Assembly (NCBI RefSeq): GCF_034356035.1
Contig: NZ_CP136423.1
Span: 62,001 to 126,000, forward strand
Source: Blautia hydrogenotrophica DSM 10507
Lineage (GTDB): Bacteria; Bacillota; Clostridia; Lachnospirales; Lachnospiraceae
DNA: 64,000 nt
Reading direction: 5' to 3'
Position numbers and translations under genes: made by a program. Position 1 is the first letter of the stretch. Each line of letters begins with the position of its first letter. Shown here piece after piece: positions 27,609 through 35,951 of this stretch. The notes below the pieces were generated by a model. That model was not told the origin of the DNA and did no database searches. It saw only the letters and a list, made by a program, of their open reading frames with translations.

Positions 27609-29410
27609 AGCCGGAAATGAAAAAGCTGATAATCGCCAACCTGCCCTACCTGCTGTTCGTTTACCTGTTCGGCAAGCTGAGACAGACCTACCGGCTGGCG
27701 GCTGGGGCGGACTTGTCGGAGAAACTGCTGCACCTTGCGGACGGCTTTTCCCTTGCCTTTGAAAGCGCCGCCCCCAGCTTCCACCTGTTCGATCTGGCGG
27801 TGGGTGTGGCCGGTGCGGTGGCACTGCGGCTGATGGTGTACTGCAAGAGCAAGAACGCCAAGAAATACCGCCGGGGCGTCGAGTACGGCAGCGCCCGTTG
27901 GGGCGGGCCGAAAGATATAGCCCCGTACATCGACCCGGTGTTTGACAACAACATCCTCCTGACCCAGACGGAACGCCTCACCATGAACAACCGGCCCAAA
28001 GACCCCAAGACCGCCCGGAATAAAAATGTGCTGGTGATCGGCGGTTCCGGCAGCGGCAAGACCCGGTTCTTTGTGAAGCCCAACCTCATGCAGTGCGTGT
28101 CCAAAGACTACCCGACCTCATTCGTGATTACTGACCCGAAAGGAAGTCTGATCGGCGAGGTGGGCCAGCTCCTTGTGCGGTGCGGCTACCGGGTAAAGGT
28201 GCTGAATACCATTAACTTTTCCAAGAGTATGCGCTACAACCCGTTTCGCTACATCCATTCGGAAAAGGACATTTTGAAGCTGGTAAACACGCTGATCTGC
28301 AACACCAAGGGCGAGGGCGAAAAGAGCGCCGAGGATTTTTGGATCAAATCGGAACGCCTGCTGTATTCGGCCCTCATTGGCTATATCTGGTACGAAGCGC
28401 CGGACGATGAAATGAATTTCACCACGCTTCTTGAAATGATAAACGCCAGCGAAGCCCGCGAGGACGACCCGGAATTTCAATCCCCGGTAGACCAGATGTT
28501 TGAACGGCTGGAAGAAAAAGACCCGGAACACTTTGCGGTGCGCCAGTACCGTAAATTCCTGCTGTCGGCAGGCAAGACCCGCAGCTCCATTTTGATAAGC
28601 TGCGGAGCCAGATTAGCGCCCTTTGACATCCGGGAGGTGCGGGAGCTGATGGAGGACGACGAACTGGAACTTGATACCATCGGGGATAAAAAAACAGCCC
28701 TGTTCCTGATTATGTCGGACACGGACACGACCTTTAATTTCATTCTGGCAATGGTGCAAAGCCAGCTTATCAACCTTTTGTGTGACCGGGCCGATGACAA
28801 ATATGGCGGGCGGCTGCCCGTCCATGTGCGGCTGATTCTGGACGAGTTCGCCAACATCGGCCAGATTCCAAACTTTGACAAGCTGATCGCCACCATCCGA
28901 AGCCGGGAAATCTCGGCTTCTATTATTTTGCAGAGCCAGTCGCAGCTAAAGGCCATTTACAAGGACGCGGCGGAAATCATTTCCGACAACTGCGACTGTA
29001 CGCTGTTCCTTAGTGGCAGGGGCAAGAACGCCAAGGAGATCGCGGAGGTGCTGGGCAAGGAAACCATTGACAGCTATAACCAGAGCGAGAACCGGGGCGC
29101 GCAGACCTCCCACGGACTGAACTACCAGAAACTCGGAAAGGAGCTGATGAGCCAAGACGAAATTGCAACGATGGATGGAGGTAAGTGTATTTTGCAGGTG
29201 CGCGGCGTGAGGCCGTTTTTCAGTGAGAAATACGACATCACCCGCCACCCCCGCTATCAATACCTCTCGGACGCTGACAAAAAGAATACCTTTGATGTGG
29301 ACAGCTACCTGTCGTCCCTGCGCCGGAAAAAGCGGCGCGTGATAACGGAGGACGAACCCTTTGACCTCTACGACATTGAGCTGTCGGAGGAAGATTTTGC
29401 CGCGGAATAA
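27605..29410 (+). CDS. VirD4/TraG-type coupling ATPase
   Basis: A 601-residue type IV coupling protein that links relaxase-bound DNA to the mating channel. Two N-terminal membrane segments (about residues 8-22 and 60-79) precede a Walker A VIGGSGSGKTRFF near residues 143-155 and a Walker B LILDEFANIGQIPN near residues 412-425. The C-terminus is acidic, as expected for substrate binding. Confidence 0.93.
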   Translation: MKPEMKKLIIANLPYLLFVYLFGKLRQTYRLAAGADLSEKLLHLADGFSLAFESAAPSFHLFDLAVGVAGAVALRLMVYCKSKNAKKYRRGVEYGSARWGGPKDIAPYIDPVFDNNILLTQTERLTMNNRPKDPKTARNKNVLVIGGSGSGKTRFFVKPNLMQCVSKDYPTSFVITDPKGSLIGEVGQLLVRCGYRVKVLNTINFSKSMRYNPFRYIHSEKDILKLVNTLICNTKGEGEKSAEDFWIKSERLLYSALIGYIWYEAPDDEMNFTTLLEMINASEAREDDPEFQSPVDQMFERLEEKDPEHFAVRQYRKFLLSAGKTRSSILISCGARLAPFDIREVRELMEDDELELDTIGDKKTALFLIMSDTDTTFNFILAMVQSQLINLLCDRADDKYGGRLPVHVRLILDEFANIGQIPNFDKLIATIRSREISASIILQSQSQLKAIYKDAAEIISDNCDCTLFLSGRGKNAKEIAEVLGKETIDSYNQSENRGAQTSHGLNYQKLGKELMSQDEIATMDGGKCILQVRGVRPFFSEKYDITRHPRYQYLSDADKKNTFDVDSYLSSLRRKKRRVITEDEPFDLYDIELSEEDFAAE

Positions 29411-29438
29411 AGCGGCCACAAAGAAAGGAGCGTGACCG

Positions 29439-29666
29439 ATGGGACACTCGGACGAATGGACATTTGCGGATTATTTCAAGTATGAGAAAGAAATCTACCG
29501 GGCGATCATTTCCGCTGCGGTGCTGTGCCAGTGGATCGCGGAACATGATACCCCGCCCACGGACGGGGAAGCCGAAGAACTTGCAAGGGAAATAGACCGC
29601 AGACTGTGTGAAGCATGGGGCGAGATTTTTTCGCTGGCTGTGCTGGAATGGCGGGACGGCCAGTAA
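29439..29666 (+). CDS. Small conserved ICE protein, unknown function
   Basis: A 75-residue acidic helical protein (MGHSDEWTFADYFKYEKEIY) after AAAGGAG. Located between virD4 and maff2. No motif recognised. A GCCGC/GCGGC terminator with seven T follows at 29695-29719. Confidence 0.65.
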   Translation: MGHSDEWTFADYFKYEKEIYRAIISAAVLCQWIAEHDTPPTDGEAEELAREIDRRLCEAWGEIFSLAVLEWRDGQ

Positions 29667-29762
29667 CTCCGGGCTGTCTGCGGATTGTGAGGCTGCCGCT
29701 GTGAACGGCGGCTTTTTTTGCACCCAAACACCATCACAATCTGAATTTATGGAGGTATATTT

Positions 29763-29882
29763 ATGGAATTTTTCAATAGTGCAGTTGATACTTTGCAGAC
29801 CATCGTTGTGGGCCTCGGCGGGGCGCTTTGCGTATGGGGCGGCGTCAATCTTTTGGAGGGATACGGGGCGGACAACCCGGCA
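29763..29882 (+). pseudogene. maff2: maff2 5' half, interrupted by the IME
   Basis: The start of a Maff2 (VirB2/TrbC pilin-like) gene: MEFFNSAVDTLQTIVVGLGG, a first membrane helix, then LLEGYGADNPA. Homologous sequence ends at CA 29881-29882. A hybrid frame continues six codons into the IME and stops at 29903. The matching 3' half begins at 41503. The split should abolish this membrane protein of the mating apparatus unless the IME excises. Confidence 0.85.
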
Positions 29883-30133
29883 AGCAATGCTCATGTACGG
29901 TAAGGAAGCAAGCAACCGAAAACAAGAGATAGACCGCCAGCACTACACTATTCCGAACCAAAGACCAAAAGATAAGCATTGTGGGAAAATCTAAACTTTT
30001 GGATTTTCCTACAATGCCGACTACGGCGGAATCCTTCCCACTCCTTATATCTTTATTTCCGTATACATTGAATTTGTATTTAGTAAATGCTATAATGTCC
30101 CTATTCAAATTATAAATGTGTTGAATTAGTTAC

Positions 30134-30376
30134 ATGTACATATTTTTTGTGCCGCATAAATACCCTGTTGAGGTTGTCGTTCTTTGTCCAGATGTGGAAA
30201 CAATAAAAGGAAGGGAACGATACAGGGAGAAAACAGGCTATTCCGGCTTTACGGTTGAAACCTTATACGATACATTTATGCAGACAACACCACGGATCGG
30301 CTTTTGGCTGGACAATTCCAACCAAACACCACAGCAGACAGCAGAAACCATTCTGAACGCCAGAAAGTCGGTATGA
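30134..30376 (+). pseudogene. Truncated P-loop kinase-like fragment
   Basis: Eighty codons resemble the C-terminal half of AAA_33/chloramphenicol-phosphotransferase-like kinases (VVVLCPDVETIKGRERYREK and TPRIGFWLDNSNQTPQQTAE). The P-loop N-terminal half is absent, so it is a remnant. It lies just upstream of the tet promoter and probably travelled with it. The stretch 29904-30133 holds no gene. Confidence 0.6.
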
Positions 30377-30438
30377 TTGTTACATATAAGGGGAAGAAAA
30401 ATTTCTTTTAGGTACTTTCTTTCCTAAAACTAATGTGA

Positions 30439-30444
30439 TATAAT
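30439..30444 (+). promoter_or_regulatory. -10 box of the tet promoter
   Basis: TATAAT at 30439-30444, with a weak -35 (TTTCTT near 30416). The layout upstream of the leader matches the tet(M)/tet(O) regulatory region. Confidence 0.6.
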
Positions 30445-30473
30445 AGCATCATTCCAAAAAAGGAGTAAAAAAT

Positions 30474-30497
30474 ATGCGGCAAGGTATTCTTAAATAA
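30474..30497 (+). CDS. tet leader peptide 1 (7 codons)
   Basis: ATG to TAA encodes MRQGILK after AGGAG. Its GGTATTCTTAAA stretch is complementary to TTTAAGAATAC near 30570, so its translation can alter leader folding. The same short frame is, as I recall, conserved upstream of tet(M) and tet(O). Confidence 0.55.
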   Translation: MRQGILK

Positions 30498-30633
30498 AAC
30501 TATAATCAAATAGTGGGAACAAAGGATTATGATAGTCCCTTTTGTGGGGGCTTGGTTTTTTGTACCCAATTTAAGAATACTTTTGCCTTATCAATTTTGA
30601 CATATCCGAAAAACAGCAATCACAAACAGGTGT

Positions 30634-30678
30634 ATGCTGTATATGTGTATGTCCGCAAATTATAATCCCCAGTGGTAA
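30634..30678 (+). CDS. tet leader peptide 2 (14 codons)
   Basis: MLYMCMSANYNPQW, similar in opening to the tet(M) leader peptide. It ends inside the terminator hairpin (30664-30704). Ribosome behaviour on it is the classical basis for tetracycline-dependent read-through in this gene group. Confidence 0.6.
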   Translation: MLYMCMSANYNPQW

Positions 30679-30704
30679 AAGTATTTTACTGCTGGGGATT
30701 TTTA
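30664..30704 (+). terminator. tet attenuator hairpin
   Basis: AATCCCCAG and CTGGGGATT arms with an inner TAAAA/TTTTA pairing and a T-run. It lies 35 bases before the resistance gene. Confidence 0.8.
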
Positions 30705-30738
30705 TGCCCTTTTGGGGCTGTAAAAGGAGGACAATCAC

Positions 30739-32658
30739 ATGAAAATAATCAATATTGGAATTCTCGCCCATGTAGACGCAGGAAAAACAACATTGACGGA
30801 AAGCCTGCTGTACACCAGTGGAGCGATTGCGGAACAAGGAAACGTGGATAAAGGAACTACAAGAACAGACACTATGATTTTGGAACGGCAGCGCGGAATT
30901 ACCATTCAGACAGCGGTTACTTCTTTTTGCTGGAATGATTATAAAATCAATATCGTGGACACTCCCGGTCATATGGATTTTTTAACCGAAGCATACCGCT
31001 CTTTATCTGTCCTTGACGGAGCTGTTTTAGTCATTTCGGCAAAAGACGGCGTACAGGCACAAACCCGTATATTATTCCATGCGCTTCAGAAAATGGACAT
31101 TCCGACAATTATCTTTATAAATAAGATAGACCAAAATGGGATCGACCTGCGGCGTGTTTACCAAAGCATTAAAGATAAACTTACCAGTGATATGATTGTC
31201 ATGCAGGAGGTTTCCCTGTCGCCAAAGATAACCATGACCGATATTTCTGATTTGGACAAATGGGATATGATTATTTCCGGAAGCGATGAACTATTAGAAC
31301 GATATGTTGCAGAGGATTCTTTGGATATACAGGAATTACAATATGAAAAGTGCAAAAGAACCAGATGCTGCTCTTTGTTTCCTGTTTATCATGGGAGTGC
31401 AAAAGACAATTTAGGAACAGAAAAACTGATTGAAGCGATTACAGAAACTTTCATTACAGAAACAGACGATATTCAGTCTGAATTATGTGGATATGTTTTT
31501 AAGGTTGAGTATACAGAGCGGAAAAAACGGCTTTCTTATTTACGCCTGTATCATGGGACGCTCCATTTACGGGATACCCTGCTGCTGTCAAAAAAGGAAA
31601 AAATAAAGATTACAGAAATGTGTATTCCGTCAAATGGTGAAATCGTCCCGGTTGACCATGCCTGTCCGGGAGAAATTGTTATTTTAGCTGATGATACTTT
31701 GAAACTGAACGACATTCTGGGAAATGAAAAACTCCTGCCTCACAAAACACGGATTGATAATCCCATGCCATTACTTCGGACAACGGTAGAGCCGCAAAAG
31801 CCGGAGCAAAGGGAAGCCCTGTTAAATGCCCTCACAGAGATTGCTGATACAGACCCTCTTTTGCATTTTGACATTGATACTGTTACACATGAGATTATAT
31901 TATCTTTTTTGGGAAAAGTACAGTTAGAAGTTATTTGTTCGCTATTAGAAGAAAAATATCATGTGGGCGTGGCTATGAAAGAGCCTTCGGTTATTTATCT
32001 GGAAAGACCGCAAAAAAAAGCGAGCTACACGATTCATATTGAAGTGCCGCCGAATCCGTTTTGGGCATCTATTGGTTTGACTGTAACACCGCTTCCTGTT
32101 GGAAGCGGAACACAATATAAAAGCGAGGTATCTCTCGGCTATTTAAACCAAAGTTTTCAAAATGCCGTCATGGAGGGTGTGCGTTATGGAATGGAGCAGG
32201 GCTTATATGGCTGGGGAGTGACAGACTGCCAAATTTGTTTTGATTATGGAGTTTATTACAGCCCGGTCAGCACCCCCGCTGATTTTCGTTTTCTTGCGCC
32301 TGTCGTGTTGGAGCAGGCATTGAAAAAAGCAGGAACACAACTGTTGGAACCATACCTTTCCTTTACCCTTTTTGCACCGCAGGAATATCTTTCACGGGCT
32401 TATAATGACGCACCAAAGTATTGCGCAATCATTGAATCAACCAGACTTGAAAAAGATGAAGTTATTTTTAAGGGGGAAATCCCTGCCCGTTGTATTGGTG
32501 AATATAGAAATGATTTGAATTTTTATACAAATGGAAGAAGTGTCTGCATTACAGAATTAAAAGGGTATCAGGAAACTTCCGGCGAGCCTGTGTTTCAGCC
32601 ACGCCGCCCGAACAGCCGTTTAGACAAGATCCGGCATATGTTTCAGAAGATAATGTAA
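30739..32658 (+). CDS. tet(32): Ribosomal protection protein, Tet(32)-type tetracycline resistance
   Basis: A 639-residue EF-G-like GTPase that removes tetracycline from the ribosome. GTPase motifs: AHVDAGKTT (residues 10-18), DTPGHMDF near residue 74 and NKID near residue 128. The C-terminal domain IV ends with the conserved [13 protein letters not shown] sequence, here [18 protein letters not shown]. The length is that of Tet(M/O/W/32). The sequence matches my recollection of Tet(32) better than Tet(O), Tet(M) or Tet(W), but the exact allele or mosaic cannot be fixed without alignment. AAAGGAGG precedes the ATG. Confidence 0.9.
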   Translation: MKIINIGILAHVDAGKTTLTESLLYTSGAIAEQGNVDKGTTRTDTMILERQRGITIQTAVTSFCWNDYKINIVDTPGHMDFLTEAYRSLSVLDGAVLVISAKDGVQAQTRILFHALQKMDIPTIIFINKIDQNGIDLRRVYQSIKDKLTSDMIVMQEVSLSPKITMTDISDLDKWDMIISGSDELLERYVAEDSLDIQELQYEKCKRTRCCSLFPVYHGSAKDNLGTEKLIEAITETFITETDDIQSELCGYVFKVEYTERKKRLSYLRLYHGTLHLRDTLLLSKKEKIKITEMCIPSNGEIVPVDHACPGEIVILADDTLKLNDILGNEKLLPHKTRIDNPMPLLRTTVEPQKPEQREALLNALTEIADTDPLLHFDIDTVTHEIILSFLGKVQLEVICSLLEEKYHVGVAMKEPSVIYLERPQKKASYTIHIEVPPNPFWASIGLTVTPLPVGSGTQYKSEVSLGYLNQSFQNAVMEGVRYGMEQGLYGWGVTDCQICFDYGVYYSPVSTPADFRFLAPVVLEQALKKAGTQLLEPYLSFTLFAPQEYLSRAYNDAPKYCAIIESTRLEKDEVIFKGEIPARCIGEYRNDLNFYTNGRSVCITELKGYQETSGEPVFQPRRPNSRLDKIRHMFQKIM

Positions 32659-32739
32659 CATCTTGCGCAATGCAAACGTTCATTGCTGGCTATTGCGAAA
32701 TATCATTGATAAAATCAGCATCAGAGAGGAGGAACCATT

Positions 32740-33194
32740 TTGAACCAGAAACAGACGGATATTACAACAGGAAAGCAAATACGTCATCTGCGAACACAAT
32801 CGGGAATGACACAGGAAGAACTGGCTGGGAAATTGAATGTTACCCGGCAGGCGCTATCGAATTGGGAGAGAGATGTTAATGAACCCGATTTAAATACGTT
32901 GAAAAAAATTTGTTTTCTTTTTGGAGTCCACATGGACGATTTTGCGAAGGAGGTAATAACAAAAATGGAAACATGTGAAAAAAAGAGAAACGACAATTTA
33001 ATAAGTATGATATGGCAATTGGACTTTTTTATGGTGTCGGGATATTTCTTGGCATTGGTATTTTCTTTGTTGGCGGTTTTATGACAATGTCGGGTGCAGG
33101 GTGGGGAGCATCACTATTTGGCGGTGGCTGTTTTTCTCTTGTATTTGGCTTGATATGCCATGCAGTTATTACATTGAGAAGAAATGACAAATGA
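32740..33194 (+). pseudogene. XRE-family regulator with membrane C-terminus, frameshifted
   Basis: TTG 32740 follows GAGGAGG. The first ~90 residues form an XRE helix-turn-helix (QIRHLRTQSGMTQEELAGKL and ALSNWERDVNEPD). Near 33000 the frame is lost: the reading frame runs to TGA 33084, while the neighbouring frame from about 33005 to 33194 encodes KYDMAIGLFYGVG and two hydrophobic helices typical of the C-terminus of such regulators. A one-base change around AATAAGTATG explains it. A truncated 114-residue soluble product is still possible. Confidence 0.65.
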
Positions 33195-33277
33195 TGACAT
33201 ATCCTGCTTTCTAGTCTTTTCGGTCATATCGCGTAAAAAAGCCGCTGCTTTTGGCTTTCCAATAGCGGCGGCAAAGG

Positions 33278-33310
33278 GAAATATCCTTTGAATACCTTAC
33301 AGAAGAAAAG
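33278..33310 (+). pseudogene. Remnant of a sigma-factor gene
   Basis: 33 bases are nearly identical (3 mismatches by my count) to 34500-34532 inside the sigma gene and translate as EISFEYLTEEK versus EISLEYLTDEK. It suggests that cargo insertion left a fragment of a related regulator. Otherwise 33195-33407 contains a small GCCGCTGCTTTTGG/CCAATAGCGGCGGC hairpin and no gene. Confidence 0.5.
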
Positions 33311-33407
33311 TTTTGCAGCATTATAAAAATAAAAGCCTATACCATTTTGGAAAGAAAAGATACATAATAGTCAAGACGGCAACAATCAGAAGTTATGGAG
33401 GGTAACA

Positions 33408-34175
33408 ATGGAATATAGTAAGGAAGATTTAATGGAAGCAAAAAGGCAAATTTTGGGAGTGGGAGAGAACATGGGAACAGAGGAAAGCAAAAAGATCTGG
33501 GAGAAAAACGCACAATTTTGGGATGATGCAATGGGTGACGAATCCAATGAATTTCACAGAGAGGTAGTACGTCCCAAAGTAACGGAACTTCTCTCTCCTG
33601 ATCCTTCGGATTACATTTTGGATATTGCGTGCGGCAATGGAAATTATTCTTCGTATCTTGCACAGAGAGGCGCTTCGGTCGTCGCTTTTGATTACAGCAA
33701 AAAAATGATAGAATTGGCTAAAAGACGGCGATCACAATATGCAAAACAAATTGAGTTTTGCGTAGCGGATGCGACCAATAGAGAAAGCTTATTAGGATTA
33801 AAAAGAAATCGAGCCTTTACGAAAGCAGTTTCTAATATGGCAATTATGGATATTACGGATATTGAACCGCTTTTTATGGCTGTTTATGAACTATTGGAGG
33901 AAAACGGGATTTTTGTCTTTGCAACGCAGCACCCTTGTTTTATCACATTGACTGAAAAATATATGACACCGCACAGTTACTATGATATAGCGATCGAAGG
34001 GCAGCCGGAGGAGCAGATTTATTATCATCGTTCCATACAAGATATTTTTAACCTTTGTTTCAGAGCTGGATTTGTCATTGATGGATTTTATGAAGAATGT
34101 TTCAAAAACAATAAAGAAATTCCTATGGTAATGATAGTAAGGCTTAAAAAGGTAAAACGTGATAGCTTAAAATAA
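33408..34175 (+). CDS. Class I SAM-dependent methyltransferase
   Basis: A 255-residue protein. Motif I is YILDIACGNGNYSSYLA (near residue 70), followed by motif post I VVAFDYSKKMIELAK and FCVADATNR. The substrate is unknown. The first ~16 residues (MEYSKEDLMEAKRQI) look like the start of an unrelated small conserved protein; a natural methyltransferase start may be ATG 33471 (MGTEESKKIWE). This suggests a 5' junction from recombination. AT-rich like the tet segment, it ends where GC-rich IME backbone resumes. Confidence 0.75.
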   Translation: MEYSKEDLMEAKRQILGVGENMGTEESKKIWEKNAQFWDDAMGDESNEFHREVVRPKVTELLSPDPSDYILDIACGNGNYSSYLAQRGASVVAFDYSKKMIELAKRRRSQYAKQIEFCVADATNRESLLGLKRNRAFTKAVSNMAIMDITDIEPLFMAVYELLEENGIFVFATQHPCFITLTEKYMTPHSYYDIAIEGQPEEQIYYHRSIQDIFNLCFRAGFVIDGFYEECFKNNKEIPMVMIVRLKKVKRDSLK

Positions 34176-34215
34176 ATTCAAGTTTGCCGGATAAATAGCA
34201 AACCCGGCCGAGCCA

Positions 34216-34254
34216 GTCAACGGTCAAGATGAACGGGCTTCGCCCGCCGTTGAC
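34216..34254. other. Compound hairpin at the cargo/backbone junction of the IME
   Basis: GTCAACGG (34216-34223) pairs with CCGTTGAC (34247-34254) around an inner CGGGC/GCCCG stem. It marks the change from AT-rich cargo to GC-rich backbone. Confidence 0.5.
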
Positions 34255-34379
34255 AGCCCCGCCCGGTTTTGCAGTTAGGCAGTCAAGGAGCGACAGCCTA
34301 AAGTGCTGCCGCCCCTTACTATCATAAAAAGCAACTACTAACCAGCCACAGCCCTTTTGGGAGGAAAGGGGGATTTTCC

Positions 34380-34826
34380 ATGACCTGTACAGAAGAATAT
34401 CGGGAACATATCGAGTACACTTTCCATGCCTTTTGCAAAGTCGTTATCCGAAATGCAACGATCAACGCAGCGAGGACACGGAGCAGGAAGCACAAAAGAG
34501 AAATATCCCTTGAATACCTCACAGACGAAAAGCACTACCCTTTAGGCACGACAGATGAATATTTCCAAGCCCCGGAGCCGGACGAGGAATACATACTTAC
34601 CCTTTGCGGCGATACGGTCATTTTCAGCAGCGGTTTACTTGCGGAAGCCCTGTCACGGCTGGACGAACGGGAGCGGGAAATGATTTACCTGTCCTTTTTC
34701 AAGCGTATTCCACAGCACGAAATTGGCAGACAGTACGGGCGCAGCCGCAGCACAGCGGGCTACCATATCCGAAAAGCCCTACGGCAGCTCCAAGCGGAAA
34801 TGGAGGGAATGGCATATGAGAAATAA
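34380..34826 (+). CDS. Sigma-70 family regulator of the IME
   Basis: A 148-residue protein with a region 4-like helix-turn-helix at the C-terminus (SRLDEREREMIYLSFFKRI and HEIGRQYGRSRSTAGYHIRKAL). Such small sigma-like proteins regulate Tn916- and Tn1549-type elements. It overlaps the next small gene by 11 bases. Confidence 0.8.
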   Translation: MTCTEEYREHIEYTFHAFCKVVIRNATINAARTRSRKHKREISLEYLTDEKHYPLGTTDEYFQAPEPDEEYILTLCGDTVIFSSGLLAEALSRLDEREREMIYLSFFKRIPQHEIGRQYGRSRSTAGYHIRKALRQLQAEMEGMAYEK

Positions 34827-35019
34827 TAGGCTTCTCCCCTATGAAACAATCGTCCAAGCCGCCAGCGGGGAGCCGGAAGCGGTGGGAACTGTATTGCAGT
34901 ATTACCGCCGCCGCATACAATGTGCCGCCCGTGTGAATGGACGGGTAGACCAAGATACAGAGGACTACATCACCCAGACGCTTCTCACAGCTATTTTCAA
35001 GTTCCGCTTTGGGAGATAG
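34816..35019 (+). CDS. Helix-turn-helix domain protein (Tn916 Orf8-like)
   Basis: A 67-residue protein starting at ATG 34816 (MRNNRLLPYETIVQAASGE), a typical small partner encoded after the sigma-like gene in conjugative elements. It likely regulates mobility genes. Its function is unproven. Confidence 0.7.
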   Translation: MRNNRLLPYETIVQAASGEPEAVGTVLQYYRRRIQCAARVNGRVDQDTEDYITQTLLTAIFKFRFGR

Positions 35020-35231
35020 CCCTACCGCCTACAACTGAATAACCGCCGCTTCGCCGGCAACCAGAAAGCAGTAAATCTATTCAACAGATTTGCTGCTTTT
35101 TTTCGTTCCTGTTTGGCATTTTTGAAAATCCCCAGTATGAAAAAACAAAAGGGAAAATAGCCGCCGCAGTTGGCAAAATCCCTTACTTATCCGTAGAGGG
35201 TATCAAAGAAAAAAATACTGCCATTGTCCGC

Positions 35232-35552
35232 CTATTCCGGCTTGCGTGGTGTTGTAGGGAATAGAGGGGAAATTCTAAAAATCTCCGTCCATTTTGCTTT
35301 GCGTGGTGTTGTAGGTAGTGAAAGGAAAATTTTCAAGATAAGCCGGAATAGCGGGTAGCAAAGCCCTTTTGAAACGTTTTGTTAGCGGAAAGGACGGGAG
35401 CCGGGGAACGCCGGAGTTTTTCAGAGCAAGATTCTACCGAGGTGCCAAAATTCGCTCTCCGCTTATTTTTGCCCCTGCGGGAATCTTGTTGGGGAGTGCC
35501 TTCCCCAAACCCTGCTATGCGCCCTGTCGGGCGAGAAAGGAGGTCACAGACC
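35232..35552. other. Candidate oriT/control region of the IME
   Basis: This 533-base gap (35020-35552) precedes mobC. It has two 17-bp direct repeats TTGCGTGGTGTTGTAGG (35242-35258 and 35299-35315), enclosed by a 12-bp inverted repeat (CTATTCCGGCTT at 35232-35243, AAGCCGGAATAG at 35340-35351). Next to mobC is the hairpin TTGGGGA..TCCCCAA (35489-35508), which resembles hairpins beside the ICE mobC. The location and structure fit a transfer origin. Confidence 0.6.
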
Positions 35553-35951
35553 ATGCGAAAGAAATACAATACGCCCCACCGCCGTCATGTGGTAAAGACC
35601 CGCATGACCGATGAAGAATACGCCGACTTCACCGGGCGGCTGGCGGCTTATGAAATCAGCCAGTCCGAGTTTATCCGGCAAGCCATACGGAAAGCGACCA
35701 TACGCCCCATTGTCACCGTTTCCCCGGTCAATGACGGGCTGCTTGCCGCCCTCTCCAAGCTCACGGCAGAGTACGGGAAAATCGGCGGCAACTTAAACCA
35801 GATTGCCCGGAGCCTGAACGAATACGGAAGCCCCTACCGGGGGCTGGAAAAGGAAGTGCGGGGAGCCGCCGCCGACCTTGCCGCCTTGAAGTTTGAAGTC
35901 TTGCAGAAAGTAGGTGAAGCCGTTGGCGATACTCAAACATATCAGCTCTAA
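35553..35951 (+). CDS. mobC: MobC-like relaxosome accessory protein (IME)
   Basis: A 132-residue basic protein: an N-terminal ribbon-helix-helix-like part (VVKTRMTDEEYADFTGRL) followed by the MobC signature GGNLNQIARSLNEYG near residue 85. ATG 35553 follows AAAGGAGG. Its end overlaps the relaxase start. Confidence 0.85.
   Translation: MRKKYNTPHRRHVVKTRMTDEEYADFTGRLAAYEISQSEFIRQAIRKATIRPIVTVSPVNDGLLAALSKLTAEYGKIGGNLNQIARSLNEYGSPYRGLEKEVRGAAADLAALKFEVLQKVGEAVGDTQTYQL

Noticed and set aside
29608..29994. Open frame of 128 codons spanning the maff2/IME junction
   Set aside because: It runs in another frame over the real 75-residue gene and the maff2 start, and lacks a ribosome site.
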